Source of the DNA: Roseomonas genomospecies 6
Lineage (GTDB): Bacteria; Pseudomonadota; Alphaproteobacteria; Azospirillales; Azospirillaceae
Assembly: GCF_008365375.1 (NCBI RefSeq)
Contig: NZ_QOKW01000005.1
Location: 248,001 to 312,000, forward strand
Direction: 5' to 3'
DNA length: 64,000 bases
Made by a program: the position numbers and the translations under genes. A model generated the notes under the pieces. The model was not told the DNA's origin. It saw only the letters and a program-made list of their open reading frames with translations, and did not search any database. Shown piece by piece: positions 19,973 through 29,219 of this stretch (its first letter is position 1; each line of letters begins with the position of its first letter).

Positions 19973-21660
19973 GCCTGATGCCGCCGATCGGCCTGAATCC
20001 CCTGGGTGCCGCCCCCCCGGCGGGCCTGCTGTCCCAGCGCCGGGCCGGCGCCCTGTGGGACGACATGGCGCGCGCGCTTCTGCTGTGCCTGATCATCCTC
20101 GCCGCGCTGACCTTCCGCAATTACGGAATCAGCACGGACGAGGAGGTGCAGCACATCTACGGCAAGAAGCTTCTGTCCTTCTACCTGTCCGGCTTCACCG
20201 ACCGGTCCGCCTTCCATTTCAAGGATCTGTACCTGTATGGCGGGCTGTTCGATCTGGTCACCGCGCTGCTGGTCCCGTTCTCCCCCTTCGAGGAGTACGA
20301 GACGCGCCACCTGCTCTGCGCCCTGGTCGGCGTGCTGGGCATCGCCGGCTGCTGGCGCTACGCGCGGCTTCTGGCCGGTCCGCGGGCAGGGTTCCTGGCG
20401 GCGGCGCTGCTGGCGCTGTCGGGCGTCTATTACGGCGCGATGTTCAACAACACCAAGGACGTGCCCTTCGCCGCGGGCATGGTGTGGACGCTCTATTTCG
20501 CGACCCGGATCATCGGCCAGATGCCGGCCCCGCGCCGCAGCGCGGTTCTGAAGTTCGGCCTGATGCTGGGCCTGACCCTGGCGATCCGGGTGGGCGCGGT
20601 GCTGGCCGGCTTCTACCTCGCGGTCGCTCTGGCGCTCTATGTGGTCCTGGTGGCGTGGCGCGGCGGGCTGGGGGCGGCGCTGGGCGTCACCGGGCGGACC
20701 GTCCTGACCCTGCTGCCGGCCATTCCCCTGGCCCTTGGGGTGATGGCGCTGTTCTGGCCCTGGGCGGTGCAGAAGCCGCTGAACCTGCTGGTGGCGCTGC
20801 GCGTCGTCTCGCATTACCCGATCGACATCCAGACGCTGTTCATGGGGCAGATGGTCAGTTCCGCGGCCCCGCCCGCGCTCTACCTGCCGGTCTATCTGGG
20901 GGTGAAGCTGCCGGAGGTGCTGCTGCTGGGGGTCGTGGCCGCGGTGGTTCTGACGGTTGTCTGGGCGCTGCGCGGAGGCTGGCGGAATGTCGACGGCGCG
21001 TTCGGCGCGGTGCGCTGGGTGCCGTTGGCACTGGCCGCCTTCCTGCCGGTCCTGCTGTTCATGCTGATGCGCCCATCCGTCTACAACGGCATCCGCCATT
21101 TCCTCTTCGTGGTGCCGCCGATGGCGGTCATGGCCGGCATCGCCTTCGACCGTCTGTGGAGTCTGGCCGATGCGCGGGGCAGGCGTACGGGGCAGGCGTA
21201 CGCCGCCGCGGCCATCGCGGCGGCCGTGCTGTACGCGTGGCAGCTCGGCAGCCTGCACCCGAACCAGTACGTCTACTACAACCAGTTCGCCGGCGGGCTG
21301 AAGGGCGCCGAGGGCCGGTTCGAGCTGGATTACTGGGGCAATTCCCAGCACGAGGCGCTGGCCGAGCTGATCGCGCTGGTGGAGCGCGAGAACGGTGGCC
21401 AGCCGCCGCCGCGCCAGTACACCCTGTCGGTCTGCGGCAACACGCTGGCCGTACGCTTCGAGCTTCCGCCCTGGCTGAAGCTGGTCAACGGCACCGGGCT
21501 GGATTGGCGCAAGGCCGACTTCTTCATGGCCTTCACCCAGGTGAAGCAGTGCCCCAGCCTGCTCGGCGGGCAGCCGATCATCGAGATCGCCGCCGACGAC
21601 GTGCCACTGACCATCGTGAAGGACCGCCGCCCGCCGGAGGCGGAGATTCCAAGCGAGTGA
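19969..21660 (+). CDS. Polytopic membrane glycosyltransferase, GT39/PMT-like
   Basis: 563 residues with about ten to eleven hydrophobic spans. After TM1 comes RNYGISTDEEVQHIYGKKLL, an acidic first external loop like the DE/DD catalytic loop of GT-C enzymes that use polyprenyl-phosphate sugars. Later come FNNTKDVPFAAGM near 162 and PSVYNGIRHFLFVVPP near 370. It probably takes the lipid-linked sugar made by the preceding GT2 and transfers it in the periplasm, to a lipid A, polysaccharide or protein acceptor that cannot be told. The ATG at 19969 overlaps the previous stop. Confidence 0.82.
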   Translation: MSLMPPIGLNPLGAAPPAGLLSQRRAGALWDDMARALLLCLIILAALTFRNYGISTDEEVQHIYGKKLLSFYLSGFTDRSAFHFKDLYLYGGLFDLVTALLVPFSPFEEYETRHLLCALVGVLGIAGCWRYARLLAGPRAGFLAAALLALSGVYYGAMFNNTKDVPFAAGMVWTLYFATRIIGQMPAPRRSAVLKFGLMLGLTLAIRVGAVLAGFYLAVALALYVVLVAWRGGLGAALGVTGRTVLTLLPAIPLALGVMALFWPWAVQKPLNLLVALRVVSHYPIDIQTLFMGQMVSSAAPPALYLPVYLGVKLPEVLLLGVVAAVVLTVVWALRGGWRNVDGAFGAVRWVPLALAAFLPVLLFMLMRPSVYNGIRHFLFVVPPMAVMAGIAFDRLWSLADARGRRTGQAYAAAAIAAAVLYAWQLGSLHPNQYVYYNQFAGGLKGAEGRFELDYWGNSQHEALAELIALVERENGGQPPPRQYTLSVCGNTLAVRFELPPWLKLVNGTGLDWRKADFFMAFTQVKQCPSLLGGQPIIEIAADDVPLTIVKDRRPPEAEIPSE

Positions 21661-21789
21661 CCCGCCCGTCACCGGCCTAATCCGTCCGGCGCGGTCCGCT
21701 CCGTTGGCGTGATCGCCGTCCGCGGGCGTACCGGCGGGCGGTTCCCCTCCCCACTCTCTCACCCAGCGCGTCGGTGACGGAGGCTGGGG

Positions 21790-22965
21790 ATGCGGGGGCC
21801 GGTGCTCGGTGTCGTGTCGTTTCTTGCGGTCACCGTCTGGGCGACGGCTCCGGCCCCGGCGGACGCGGTGCCCCGGGACAGGCTGGGGGAGGCGGTGACG
21901 GCGCTGGCCGACCGCCGTCTGGCGGAGGCCGGGCCGGGCAGCATCGTGGTCGGCGTCATCCGCGACGGGCGCAGCATCGTGATCGGGCGCGGCGACAGTG
22001 GGCGGCCCGACGGCGGCCCGCCGGACGGCCGGACCCTGTTCCAGATCGCCTCGCTGACCAAGCCCTTCACCGGCACCATTTTGGCCGAGCTGGTCCGCGC
22101 CGGGCGCGTCGCCCCGACCGACCCGCTGGCCCGCCACCTGCCCAAGCCCGTTCACGCGCCCGATTTCGACGGCAAGCCGATCCGTCTGCTCGACCTCGCC
22201 ACCCATACGGCGGGTCTGCCCAACGTGCCGGAGACCCCGCGCTTCTCCTGGAACCGTCTGGAGGACCCGCGCAACCCCTACAAGCCCCTGACGCGGGAGG
22301 AGGTGGGGATGTGGCTGTCCGGCTTCAGCCTGCCGGTGCCGCCCGGCACGCGCTTCCGCTATTCCAACGTGGGCATGGCCGTGCTGGGGGAAGCCCTGTC
22401 CACCGCCTCCGGCATTCCCTACGAGACGCTGCTGAAGCGGGTCGTCACCGACCGTTTCGGGATGAAGGACACCACCCTGGCGCCCGGCGCGGAGCAGCGC
22501 GCCCGCAAGGCGGTCGGCCACGCCCGCGGGCAGGTGGTGCCGGATTGGGAGGCGCCGGCCATGCAGCCCTCCTTCGGGCTCTATTCGACCGCCGACGACC
22601 TGCTGCGCTGGCTGCGCGCCAACATGGGGGACTGCTCCGCGTCCGCCGCCTGCGACGCGGACACCGCCGCGACCCTGGCGCTCGCCCAGTCGGTGCAGGT
22701 GGACGGGCGGGCGTTGCGCGATCCGGGGGCGCTGGGGCAGGGGGCGATGGCGCTGGGCTGGTTCGTCGCCTGGGCGGCGGACGGCACGCCGATCCTCTGG
22801 CATTCCGGGTCCACCGGCGGCTTCAACGCCTACATCGCCTTCTCGCGCGCCCATCGCTGGGCGGCGGTGGCTCTGACCAACAGCGACCCCGAGCGCATCG
22901 CCGCCGACCGGGTGGTGGGCGACCTGATCTGGCATCTGGAGGATGCGGCGGCGGACCGCCGGTGA
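21790..22965 (+). CDS. Serine beta-lactamase-fold hydrolase, exported
   Basis: 391 residues with a signal peptide (about 1-26, LGVVSFLAVTVWATAPAPADA). Class C/esterase-type beta-lactamase fold: catalytic SLTK near residue 89 in FQIASLTKPFTGTILAE, YSN near 190 (RFRYSNVGMAVLGEAL) and HSGSTGGFNAY near 337 in place of KTG. This combination is common in carboxylesterases, D-aminopeptidases and AmpC-related proteins. Resistance activity should not be assumed. The next gene converges on it from the other strand. Confidence 0.88.
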   Translation: MRGPVLGVVSFLAVTVWATAPAPADAVPRDRLGEAVTALADRRLAEAGPGSIVVGVIRDGRSIVIGRGDSGRPDGGPPDGRTLFQIASLTKPFTGTILAELVRAGRVAPTDPLARHLPKPVHAPDFDGKPIRLLDLATHTAGLPNVPETPRFSWNRLEDPRNPYKPLTREEVGMWLSGFSLPVPPGTRFRYSNVGMAVLGEALSTASGIPYETLLKRVVTDRFGMKDTTLAPGAEQRARKAVGHARGQVVPDWEAPAMQPSFGLYSTADDLLRWLRANMGDCSASAACDADTAATLALAQSVQVDGRALRDPGALGQGAMALGWFVAWAADGTPILWHSGSTGGFNAYIAFSRAHRWAAVALTNSDPERIAADRVVGDLIWHLEDAAADRR

Positions 22966-22996
22966 GGGGCGGAGCTTACCTCGTCAGTGCAGCAGG

Positions 22997-23416
22997 TCAG
23001 TGCAGCAGGCCGCCGGGCGGGGGGCGGTCGGACGAGGACAGGATCTGCGACGCCGGTTCGGCGACGGGACCGGCCTGATGGTGGGCCAGCCGCCACTCGC
23101 CGTCCTCCCGAACGAACAGGTTGGTTGCGGCCAGCACGGCGTTGCCCAGGACCTCCTCGCACAGGACCACCGCGGTGTCGCCATACAGGCTGACGCGCTC
23201 GTTGCGCGCCTGGACCGCCGGGCCGCGGGGCGCCCGCAGCACGTCCCGCCAGCTCGACACCACCGCCTCCCGGCCGAACAGGATGGTCCAGCCGGGATGG
23301 ATGCAGGACACGGGCAGGCGGGAGGCCCACAGCCGGTCCATGGCGGGGAAGTCACGCTCGGTGAAGGCCCGGTAGAAAGCCTGGTTCGAGGCCAGCACGG
23401 CGTCGTGGTCGATCAT
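22997..23416 (-). CDS. SnoaL/NTF2-like domain protein
   Basis: 139 residues: one cone-shaped NTF2-like domain (N-terminal helices with NQAFYRAFTERDFPAMDRLW, then CIHPGWTILFGREAVVSSW, then strands ending NLFVREDGEWRLAHHQAGP). Members of this DUF4440/SnoaL group are small enzymes or ligand-binding accessories, and no catalytic assignment can be made here. The last 25 residues (SQILSSSDRPPPGGLLH) look disordered. Confidence 0.82.
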   Translation of the reverse strand: MIDHDAVLASNQAFYRAFTERDFPAMDRLWASRLPVSCIHPGWTILFGREAVVSSWRDVLRAPRGPAVQARNERVSLYGDTAVVLCEEVLGNAVLAATNLFVREDGEWRLAHHQAGPVAEPASQILSSSDRPPPGGLLH

Positions 23417-23532
23417 TGGGAAACGGGTCTCCGAAACATTCGGATTCGCTTCTATACACGCAACCGCCCGAACGGCAAGGGTTGGCGTGATTTATCACAG
23501 ACCGCGACGACCATACCGGCACGACCCATGCG

Positions 23533-24528
23533 TCAGGCCTTGATGTCCACCTTCTGGGACGCCTCGGCCGGAGCGCCGCCGGACTTCGCGTCGCCATCGG
23601 TCAGGCCGGCGATGGGCTGCGACAGGTCCAGGTTCAGGTGCATCACGCCGTCGGCGCTCTTGGTCGGGGTCAGGGCGCCGAGGCCGCTCATCCCGCCCTT
23701 CGAGGCGACGTTGTTCAGCTTCTCCAGCACGCCCTTGATCTCGTCCTCGCTGAAGCCCTCGGCGCGGACGATCATGCCGGTGGCCTTGCCCGACACCTTG
23801 GTCGACGCGGCGGAGAACATGGCGCTGCCCGAACCGTCGCCGTTCAGCGTGGCCTGAAGGCCGCGGTCCTCACGGGTGAAGTCCAGGGTGGACTTGGCGA
23901 AGGAGATGCGGACCGACTTGTCGCCGTCCTGGATGGTCAGTTCCATCCCACGGGACTCGATGGACCACTGGGACCGGGCCTCCTCCATGCTCATGGTCAT
24001 CTGGCTGAAATCCATGGACTTCAGCTTGTCCTTCATGGCGCTGCCGAAATCGCCGACGGCGCCTTTCACGTCGTCGTCCGACATGCCCAGCCCGCCCAGC
24101 AAGCTGCCGAGGTCGCCCGCCATGTTGTCGATGGCCTTCTCGAACAGCCCGGCGAGACCCTTGGACTGCTCCAGCGCAGACTGCATGATCCGCTCGGCCT
24201 CCTTGGCGCGGTCGGCCATGGCCTGGGCGCCGGACTTGGCGGCGCCGCCCGCCGCACCGCCCGCCGCACCGGCATCGGCGCCGTCGGCACCCGCCGCCGG
24301 GGCCTTCTTGCCCGACAGGGTGTCGAGCAGGTTCTCCATGGACTGGCTGATCGTGTAGGCCGGGCCGGCGCCTTTCGCCGGGGCCGCGGTGTCGGCCGTG
24401 CCGGGGGTCGTGCTGGCGGCCTTGGCGCCGTCCGCGGCCTTGCTCTCGGTTGCCTTCTTGGCGTTGTTCGCTTGTTGCAAGGCCGTGCTGGTCGTCCCAG
24501 TCGGCCCGGACAGTTCCGAGTAATACAT
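23533..24528 (-). CDS. Hypothetical protein with Ala/Gly-rich linker and predicted helices
   Basis: 331 residues, family not recognised. The first 120 residues are low-complexity and Ala/Lys/Thr/Gly-rich. A helical stretch follows, with KEAERIMQSALEQSKGLAGL, DMAGDLGSLLGG-like and DDDVKGAVGDFGSAMKDK segments. The last 140 residues are beta-rich (ELTIQDGDKSVRISFAKSTL). There is no signal peptide or membrane span. A strong ribosome-binding site GGGAGGCGG precedes the ATG at 24528. The composition resembles flagellar or secreted structural proteins, but no export signal is recognised. Confidence 0.75.
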   Translation of the reverse strand: MYYSELSGPTGTTSTALQQANNAKKATESKAADGAKAASTTPGTADTAAPAKGAGPAYTISQSMENLLDTLSGKKAPAAGADGADAGAAGGAAGGAAKSGAQAMADRAKEAERIMQSALEQSKGLAGLFEKAIDNMAGDLGSLLGGLGMSDDDVKGAVGDFGSAMKDKLKSMDFSQMTMSMEEARSQWSIESRGMELTIQDGDKSVRISFAKSTLDFTREDRGLQATLNGDGSGSAMFSAASTKVSGKATGMIVRAEGFSEDEIKGVLEKLNNVASKGGMSGLGALTPTKSADGVMHLNLDLSQPIAGLTDGDAKSGGAPAEASQKVDIKA

Positions 24529-24654
24529 CGCCGCCTCCCGCGCGTGATCGTTTCGCCGTGAGGGTATGATCGTACCGCAACCTTTACCACAGGTTAATTC
24601 GTCGCAGCGGTCCTGCAACGCGCGGTCGAAATCCTTCGGCTTCGCAGGATTTTA

Positions 24655-26223
24655 TCAGTTTTTGCTTGCGGAGTCCTCCACGGGCGCGAGGGGTTGGGTC
24701 GCCGGACCGTTGAGGACCGTCCCATCCACCGCGAAGCGGGAGCCGTGGCAGGGGCAGTCCCAGCTCCGCTCCCCCGGATTCCAGCGCACCACGCATTTCA
24801 GATGCGTGCAGATGGCGGATCGGCGGTGCAGCGCCCCCGACTCGTCGCGGAAGACGGCGACGGGCCAGACGCCCGACTTCAGAACCGCGCCCTGGCCGGG
24901 TTCGATGCGGTCCTCCCCCTCCACCTCCGGCCCCTGGACGTAGGGCAGGAAATGGCGCGCCACATCCAGGTTCTCGCGCAGGTAGGTGCCGAGCTTGCTG
25001 GTCATCTTCCGTCCGGGATCGTACAGCGCGGCCCAGGGGCTGCCGCTGCCGTGGATCAGCTCGCACAGGACCAGCCCGGCGATGGTGCCGTGGGTCATGC
25101 CCATGCCGCTGTCGCCGGTGGCCACGAAGACGCGCCCGCCATAGGCCGGGTCGGGGCCGATGAAGGCCAGCCCGTCGAAGGGCTCCATCACCTGCCCGGA
25201 CCAGCGGTGCTCGACCGCCCCGGCCTGGGGGAAATGCGCGCGGGCCCAGCTTTCCAGCGCGTCCCAGCGCTCCGCCATGTCGCGGGCCTCGCCGGTCTTG
25301 TGGTCCTCGCCGCCGACGATCAGACGGTCATGGTCCGCCTCCGGCTGGAGCCGCACATAATGATAGGTGTCGAGCGTGTCCCAATAGAGGGCGTCGGGCA
25401 CGCTGCCCTTCGGCACCCGCAGGGAAATCGCGTAGGTGCGGTAGGGCGCCTGCTTGGTGTGGATGGCGAAGCGGTCGCTGATCGGGGAATTGGTGGCGAC
25501 GACCACCGCGGCGGCTTCGACCGTCGCGTGGTCCGGTCCGGCCTCCACCCGCGCGCGCTCCCCGTCCTGCCGGACCGCGGAGACATGCGCCCCGGTGACC
25601 AGCGTCCCGCCGCGCGCCAGGAAGGCGCGAGTCAGCCCGGCCAGATAGTCCAGCGCGTGGACGCGCCCCTGCCGGGGAAAGCGCAGACAAGGGCCGGGGT
25701 GTTGGATGGGCGGGGCGTCCAGCCGCTCCACATCGTCCAGCCCGGCGCGGCGGGCGGCGTCGCGTTCCCGGTCCAGCAGGGCGGGGTCCTGCCCCGGCGC
25801 CAGCATCAGATAGCCGTCGATGCGGGCGAAGCCGCAGTCGATGTTCTCCTCGCGGGCGATCCGCTCGATGGTGTCGATGGCCGCGCCGTGGCTGTCCGCG
25901 GCCATGCGGGCGCCGGACTCGCTGTGCAGCCGTTCGATCTCGGTGAAGCGGTCGTCGATGACGTTGGACAGGTGCGCCGTCGTGCGCCCGGTCTCGCCGC
26001 TGCCGGGCGGCCCGTCATCCAGCAGAAGCACCGATTTGCCGGAGCGCTGGAGCAGATAGGCCGTGGTGACCCCGGCGATGCCCGCCCCGACGACGATCAC
26101 GTCGGGCCGCAGCGCGCCCAGGGCCGCCGCGGTGGGGGCGACGGTCCCGGCGGGCATCGCCGCCCCGCCGCGGTCCATCCAGACGGACGTCGTCGCGCCG
26201 GAACTCTGCCCAGGACTTTGCAT
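24655..26223 (-). CDS. FAD-dependent oxidoreductase with C-terminal Rieske [2Fe-2S] domain
   Basis: 522 residues. A Rossmann FAD site PDVIVVGAGIAGVTTAYLL lies near 40-58 and a DadA/glycine-oxidase-like body follows, with FIGPDPAYGGRVFVATGDSG near 360. The C-terminal Rieske domain has cluster ligands Cys472-x-His474 and Cys490-x2-His493. Family members oxidise amines or amino acids; the fused Rieske domain would pass electrons to a soluble or membrane acceptor. The substrate is unknown. It is divergent from nadE. Confidence 0.9.
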   Translation of the reverse strand: MQSPGQSSGATTSVWMDRGGAAMPAGTVAPTAAALGALRPDVIVVGAGIAGVTTAYLLQRSGKSVLLLDDGPPGSGETGRTTAHLSNVIDDRFTEIERLHSESGARMAADSHGAAIDTIERIAREENIDCGFARIDGYLMLAPGQDPALLDRERDAARRAGLDDVERLDAPPIQHPGPCLRFPRQGRVHALDYLAGLTRAFLARGGTLVTGAHVSAVRQDGERARVEAGPDHATVEAAAVVVATNSPISDRFAIHTKQAPYRTYAISLRVPKGSVPDALYWDTLDTYHYVRLQPEADHDRLIVGGEDHKTGEARDMAERWDALESWARAHFPQAGAVEHRWSGQVMEPFDGLAFIGPDPAYGGRVFVATGDSGMGMTHGTIAGLVLCELIHGSGSPWAALYDPGRKMTSKLGTYLRENLDVARHFLPYVQGPEVEGEDRIEPGQGAVLKSGVWPVAVFRDESGALHRRSAICTHLKCVVRWNPGERSWDCPCHGSRFAVDGTVLNGPATQPLAPVEDSASKN

Positions 26224-26379
26224 GACCGGTCCTCCTTCCGTTGGCGGTTGGCATCCGTCATCCTGGCAACACGAGGCGCCGCGGGGCGGTTCCGCGTCCC
26301 GCCTCCGGCTGCTTCTTCCGCCTACCGCCTCGGGCTGCTACGGTGTCGCCGATCCGCCGCTTCAACGGACGACGACGCC

Positions 26380-28044
26380 ATGACCGACCGCCTTTCCATC
26401 GCGCTGGCCCAGATCAACCCGACCGTCGGCAACGTCGCGGCCAACATCGACCGCATCCGCAACGCGCGGGCTGAGGCCGCCGCGCGCGGCGCCGACCTGA
26501 TGGTCTGTCCGGAGCTGGTGGTGACCGGCTACCCGCCGGAGGATCTGGTGCTGAAGCCCTTCTTCCTCGACGTGGTGGAACAGGCGGTGCGCGATCTCGC
26601 CGCGGAGACGGCGGACGGCGGTCCGGCCCTGCTGGTCGGCGCGCCGTGGCGCGACGGCGGCAGGTGCTACAACACCGCCCTTCTGCTCGACGGCGGCACG
26701 GTCGCGGCGACCCGTTTCAAGGTGGACCTGCCGAACTACGGGGTCTTCGACGAGAAGCGCGTCTTCGTCCCCGGCCCGCTGCCCGGCCCGATCAACGTCC
26801 GCGGCGTGCGGCTGGGCGTTCCGATCTGCGAGGACATGTGGTCCGCCGACGTGATCGAGACGCTGGCGGAAAGCGGGGCGGAAATCCTGGTCGTGCCCAA
26901 CGGCAGCCCGTTCGAGGTCGGCAAGCACGACCAGCGCGTCCAGCTCGCCGTGCAGCGGGTCACCGAGTCGGGGCTGCCGCTGCTCTACGTGAACCAGGTG
27001 GGCGGGCAGGACGAGCTGGTCTTCGACGGCGCCAGCTTCGCGCTGGGCGCCGACCGCCGTCTGGTGGCGCAGGCCCCGGCCTTCGCCGAGCATCTGCTGG
27101 TCACCCGCTGGGAACGCGGCGCCGACGACGTCTGGCACTGCCCCGACGCGGAGCGCATCGCCCCGGTGGAGGAACTGGAATCCGTCTACGCCGCCCTGGT
27201 GCTGGGGCTGCGCGACTATGTGAACAAGAACCGCTTCCCCGGCGTGATCCTGGGCCTGTCAGGCGGCATCGACTCGGCGCTGTCGGCGGCCATCGCGGTG
27301 GACGCCCTGGGCGCCCACCGGGTGCACGGGGTGATGATGCCCTCGCCCTACACCTCGCAGGAGAGCCTGGACGACGCCGCGGAGTCGGCGGAACTGCTGG
27401 GCTGCAAGCTGGACACCGTTCCCATCGTCCCGGCGATGGAGGCGTTCGACCGGATGCTCCGGCCCGCCTTCGCGGGGCGCGACCCGGACATCACGGAAGA
27501 GAACATCCAGTCGCGGTCGCGCGGGATCACGCTGATGGCGCTGTCCAACAAGTTCGGCGCCATGGTGCTGTCCACCGGCAACAAGTCGGAGATGTCGGTC
27601 GGCTACGCCACGCTCTACGGCGACATGTGCGGCGGCTATGCGGTGCTGAAGGACGTCTACAAGACGACGGTCTATGCGATCTCGCGCTGGCGGAACGAGC
27701 ATGTGCCGGAGGGCGCTCTCGGCCCGGCGGGCCGCGTCGTTCCGGAGCGCGTGCTGGTCAAGGCCCCGACCGCGGAGCTGAAGCCCGGCCAGACCGACCA
27801 GGACACGCTGCCGCCCTACGACGAGCTGGACGACATCCTGCGGTGTCTGGTGGAGCAGGACCTCGGCGTTCCGGAGATCGTCGCCCGCGGCCACGCGCCG
27901 GAGCTGGTGAACACGGTCTGGCGCATGCTGCATCTGGCCGAATACAAGCGCCGCCAGGCGCCTCCGGGGCCGAAGATCACCCGGCGGCTGTTCAACCGCG
28001 AGCGGCGCTATCCGATCACGAACGGGTTCGGGAGTATTGCGTGA
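26380..28044 (+). CDS. nadE: Glutamine-dependent NAD synthetase
   Basis: Last step of NAD synthesis, amidating deamido-NAD with glutamine-derived ammonia. 554 residues in two domains. The N-terminal nitrilase-type glutaminase (about 1-250) has Glu in CPELVVTGYPPED near 43, Lys in FKVDLPNYGVFDE near 113 and catalytic Cys in VPICEDMW near 150. The C-terminal synthetase has the PP-loop LGLSGGIDSALSAAIA near 292 and STGNKSEMSVGYATLYGD near 400. The frame stays open upstream opposite the FAD gene, but the ATG at 26380 is where the family begins. Confidence 0.97.
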   Translation: MTDRLSIALAQINPTVGNVAANIDRIRNARAEAAARGADLMVCPELVVTGYPPEDLVLKPFFLDVVEQAVRDLAAETADGGPALLVGAPWRDGGRCYNTALLLDGGTVAATRFKVDLPNYGVFDEKRVFVPGPLPGPINVRGVRLGVPICEDMWSADVIETLAESGAEILVVPNGSPFEVGKHDQRVQLAVQRVTESGLPLLYVNQVGGQDELVFDGASFALGADRRLVAQAPAFAEHLLVTRWERGADDVWHCPDAERIAPVEELESVYAALVLGLRDYVNKNRFPGVILGLSGGIDSALSAAIAVDALGAHRVHGVMMPSPYTSQESLDDAAESAELLGCKLDTVPIVPAMEAFDRMLRPAFAGRDPDITEENIQSRSRGITLMALSNKFGAMVLSTGNKSEMSVGYATLYGDMCGGYAVLKDVYKTTVYAISRWRNEHVPEGALGPAGRVVPERVLVKAPTAELKPGQTDQDTLPPYDELDDILRCLVEQDLGVPEIVARGHAPELVNTVWRMLHLAEYKRRQAPPGPKITRRLFNRERRYPITNGFGSIA

Positions 28045-28060
28045 CGAGGCTTGAGACGAG

Positions 28061-28113
28061 CCCCCACCCTAACCCTCCCCCGCTGGGCGGGGGAGGGGAT
28101 AAGCTCCCTCACC
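28061..28113. repeat. GC-rich palindromic intergenic repeat, copy 2
   Basis: Short copy immediately after nadE: CCCCCACCCTAACCCTCCCC, a GCTGGGC loop and GGGGGAGGGG. It lies between convergent genes and overlaps the very end of the next gene. It could act as a hairpin terminator. Confidence 0.65.
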
Positions 28114-28348
28114 CGCGCGTCAGGCGGATGATCGTCACCATCATGCCGACCGCGTAAAGCTCGGCCAGCGGAACGATCCAGGACGGGTGGAAAAGGATCG
28201 CCAGCGGCATGATCAGCAGAAGGATCATCGCCGGGAACACGAAGTAAGGCGAATTGCAGTAGGCCGGAAGGCCATGGACTCGGCCCGAGATCTCGCGAGA
28301 CTCTTCGCCGATCAAACGATCAGCGGCGCCAACAGTTTGGTCTACCAT
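28109..28348 (-). CDS. Small membrane protein, hypothetical
   Basis: 79 residues. Residues 1-28 are polar (MVDQTVGAADRLIGEESREI). Two closely spaced hydrophobic spans follow (about 35-53 FVFPAMILLLIMPLAILF and 57-74 WIVPLAELYAVGMMVTII), ending RLTRG. No family recognised. The downstream end touches a repeat. Start and existence are supported only by the open frame and plausible membrane topology. Confidence 0.5.
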   Translation of the reverse strand: MVDQTVGAADRLIGEESREISGRVHGLPAYCNSPYFVFPAMILLLIMPLAILFHPSWIVPLAELYAVGMMVTIIRLTRG

Positions 28349-28505
28349 TCTCTAACACCCACCGTTTTTATGGTCTTCTTGCTCTCCATCTCTTTGGGAC
28401 GGAGCGGCGTCCCTATACCATGTTTTGCTGAAACGCGGACACGACTTCGCGCCGTCTTGCCGGATGGCGAAAACGGCGCGGGAAGTCCTGAATTCTATTG
28501 TGGCT

Positions 28506-29075
28506 TTACGCCGCTTCGGTCAGCGCCAGATGCGGGCGGCGGACCATCGACTGGATGGTGAAGGGCGCGCGCACGCCGCCGCTGAACAGCTCGGCGCATT
28601 CCAGCGCCTTCAGCACCCGCTCCTCCGCCGGCAGGCCGGCCGTGGAGGCGAGCGAGCCCAGCGCGTAGTCCGCCCCGCACCCGATGGCGTGATAGCCGCG
28701 CACGGCCTCGCCCACCTGATAGTCGGACTGGATGGAGAAGAGCCGTCCCTCGTAGCCCACCATGAAGGTGCCGCCGGTCTCGACGTCGTTGGAGCGGTGA
28801 GCATAGCCGCCGTCCTTGAGGCAACCGCGCACGGCGTCCACGAAGTCGACGACCATGTAGCGGAAGACGTCGGCCTCGGCGTCGCGGTGCGGCGGCTCCA
28901 GCCGGTAATGCAGAAGCTGGCCCATGCGGAAGCTGCTGGTGAAGCCGATCAGCATGTCGGCGTTGCGAAACACCTTGGTGTCCGCGCGCACGGTGATGTC
29001 CAGGCCGTTCACGCCCGCGCTGTCACCGCCCATCCACACACGATCGCCGTCCACCAAGCCAACAATGCAGGTCAT
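28506..29075 (-). CDS. Ntn-hydrolase, proteasome-subunit-like protein
   Basis: 189 residues starting MTCIVGLVDGDRVWMGGDSA. Removal of Met1 would expose Thr2, as in proteasome beta-subunits and HslV, and the GGDSAG segment near residue 17 matches their second strand. ADTKVFRN near 29, where Lys is expected, supports a catalytic Thr/Asp/Lys set. GGTFMVGYEGRLFSIQSDYQ and a GYHAIGCGADYALGSLAS helix follow. It is shorter than HslV partners and there is no HslU-like ATPase nearby, so it is an orphan of unknown substrate. The ATG at 29075 is fixed by the required N-terminal Thr. Confidence 0.8.
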   Translation of the reverse strand: MTCIVGLVDGDRVWMGGDSAGVNGLDITVRADTKVFRNADMLIGFTSSFRMGQLLHYRLEPPHRDAEADVFRYMVVDFVDAVRGCLKDGGYAHRSNDVETGGTFMVGYEGRLFSIQSDYQVGEAVRGYHAIGCGADYALGSLASTAGLPAEERVLKALECAELFSGGVRAPFTIQSMVRRPHLALTEAA

Positions 29076-29219
29076 CGCCGTCCTCGTCCCTGAAATCAAT
29101 TTCGCCCGAAAGCAGGGACAGGGTGGGCTTTTATGGTTAACGAATTGTTGCGGCGCGGCGGTGCCGAAGGGGGTATCCCGCTTCGGCACCTTGGCCTTAA
29201 GCGCAGTCGCGACAAGAGC

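Noticed and set aside
19870..22935. Very long minus-strand open frame (about 1,000 codons) opposite two glycosyltransferase and hydrolase genes
   Set aside because: Third-position GC bias in real plus-strand genes keeps the antisense frame open. The translation is rich in Arg, His, Gln and Pro with no domain.
24694..26379. Apparent N-terminal extension of nadE across the FAD gene
   Set aside because: The NAD synthetase family begins at the ATG at 26380; the upstream part is antisense to the oxidoreductase.
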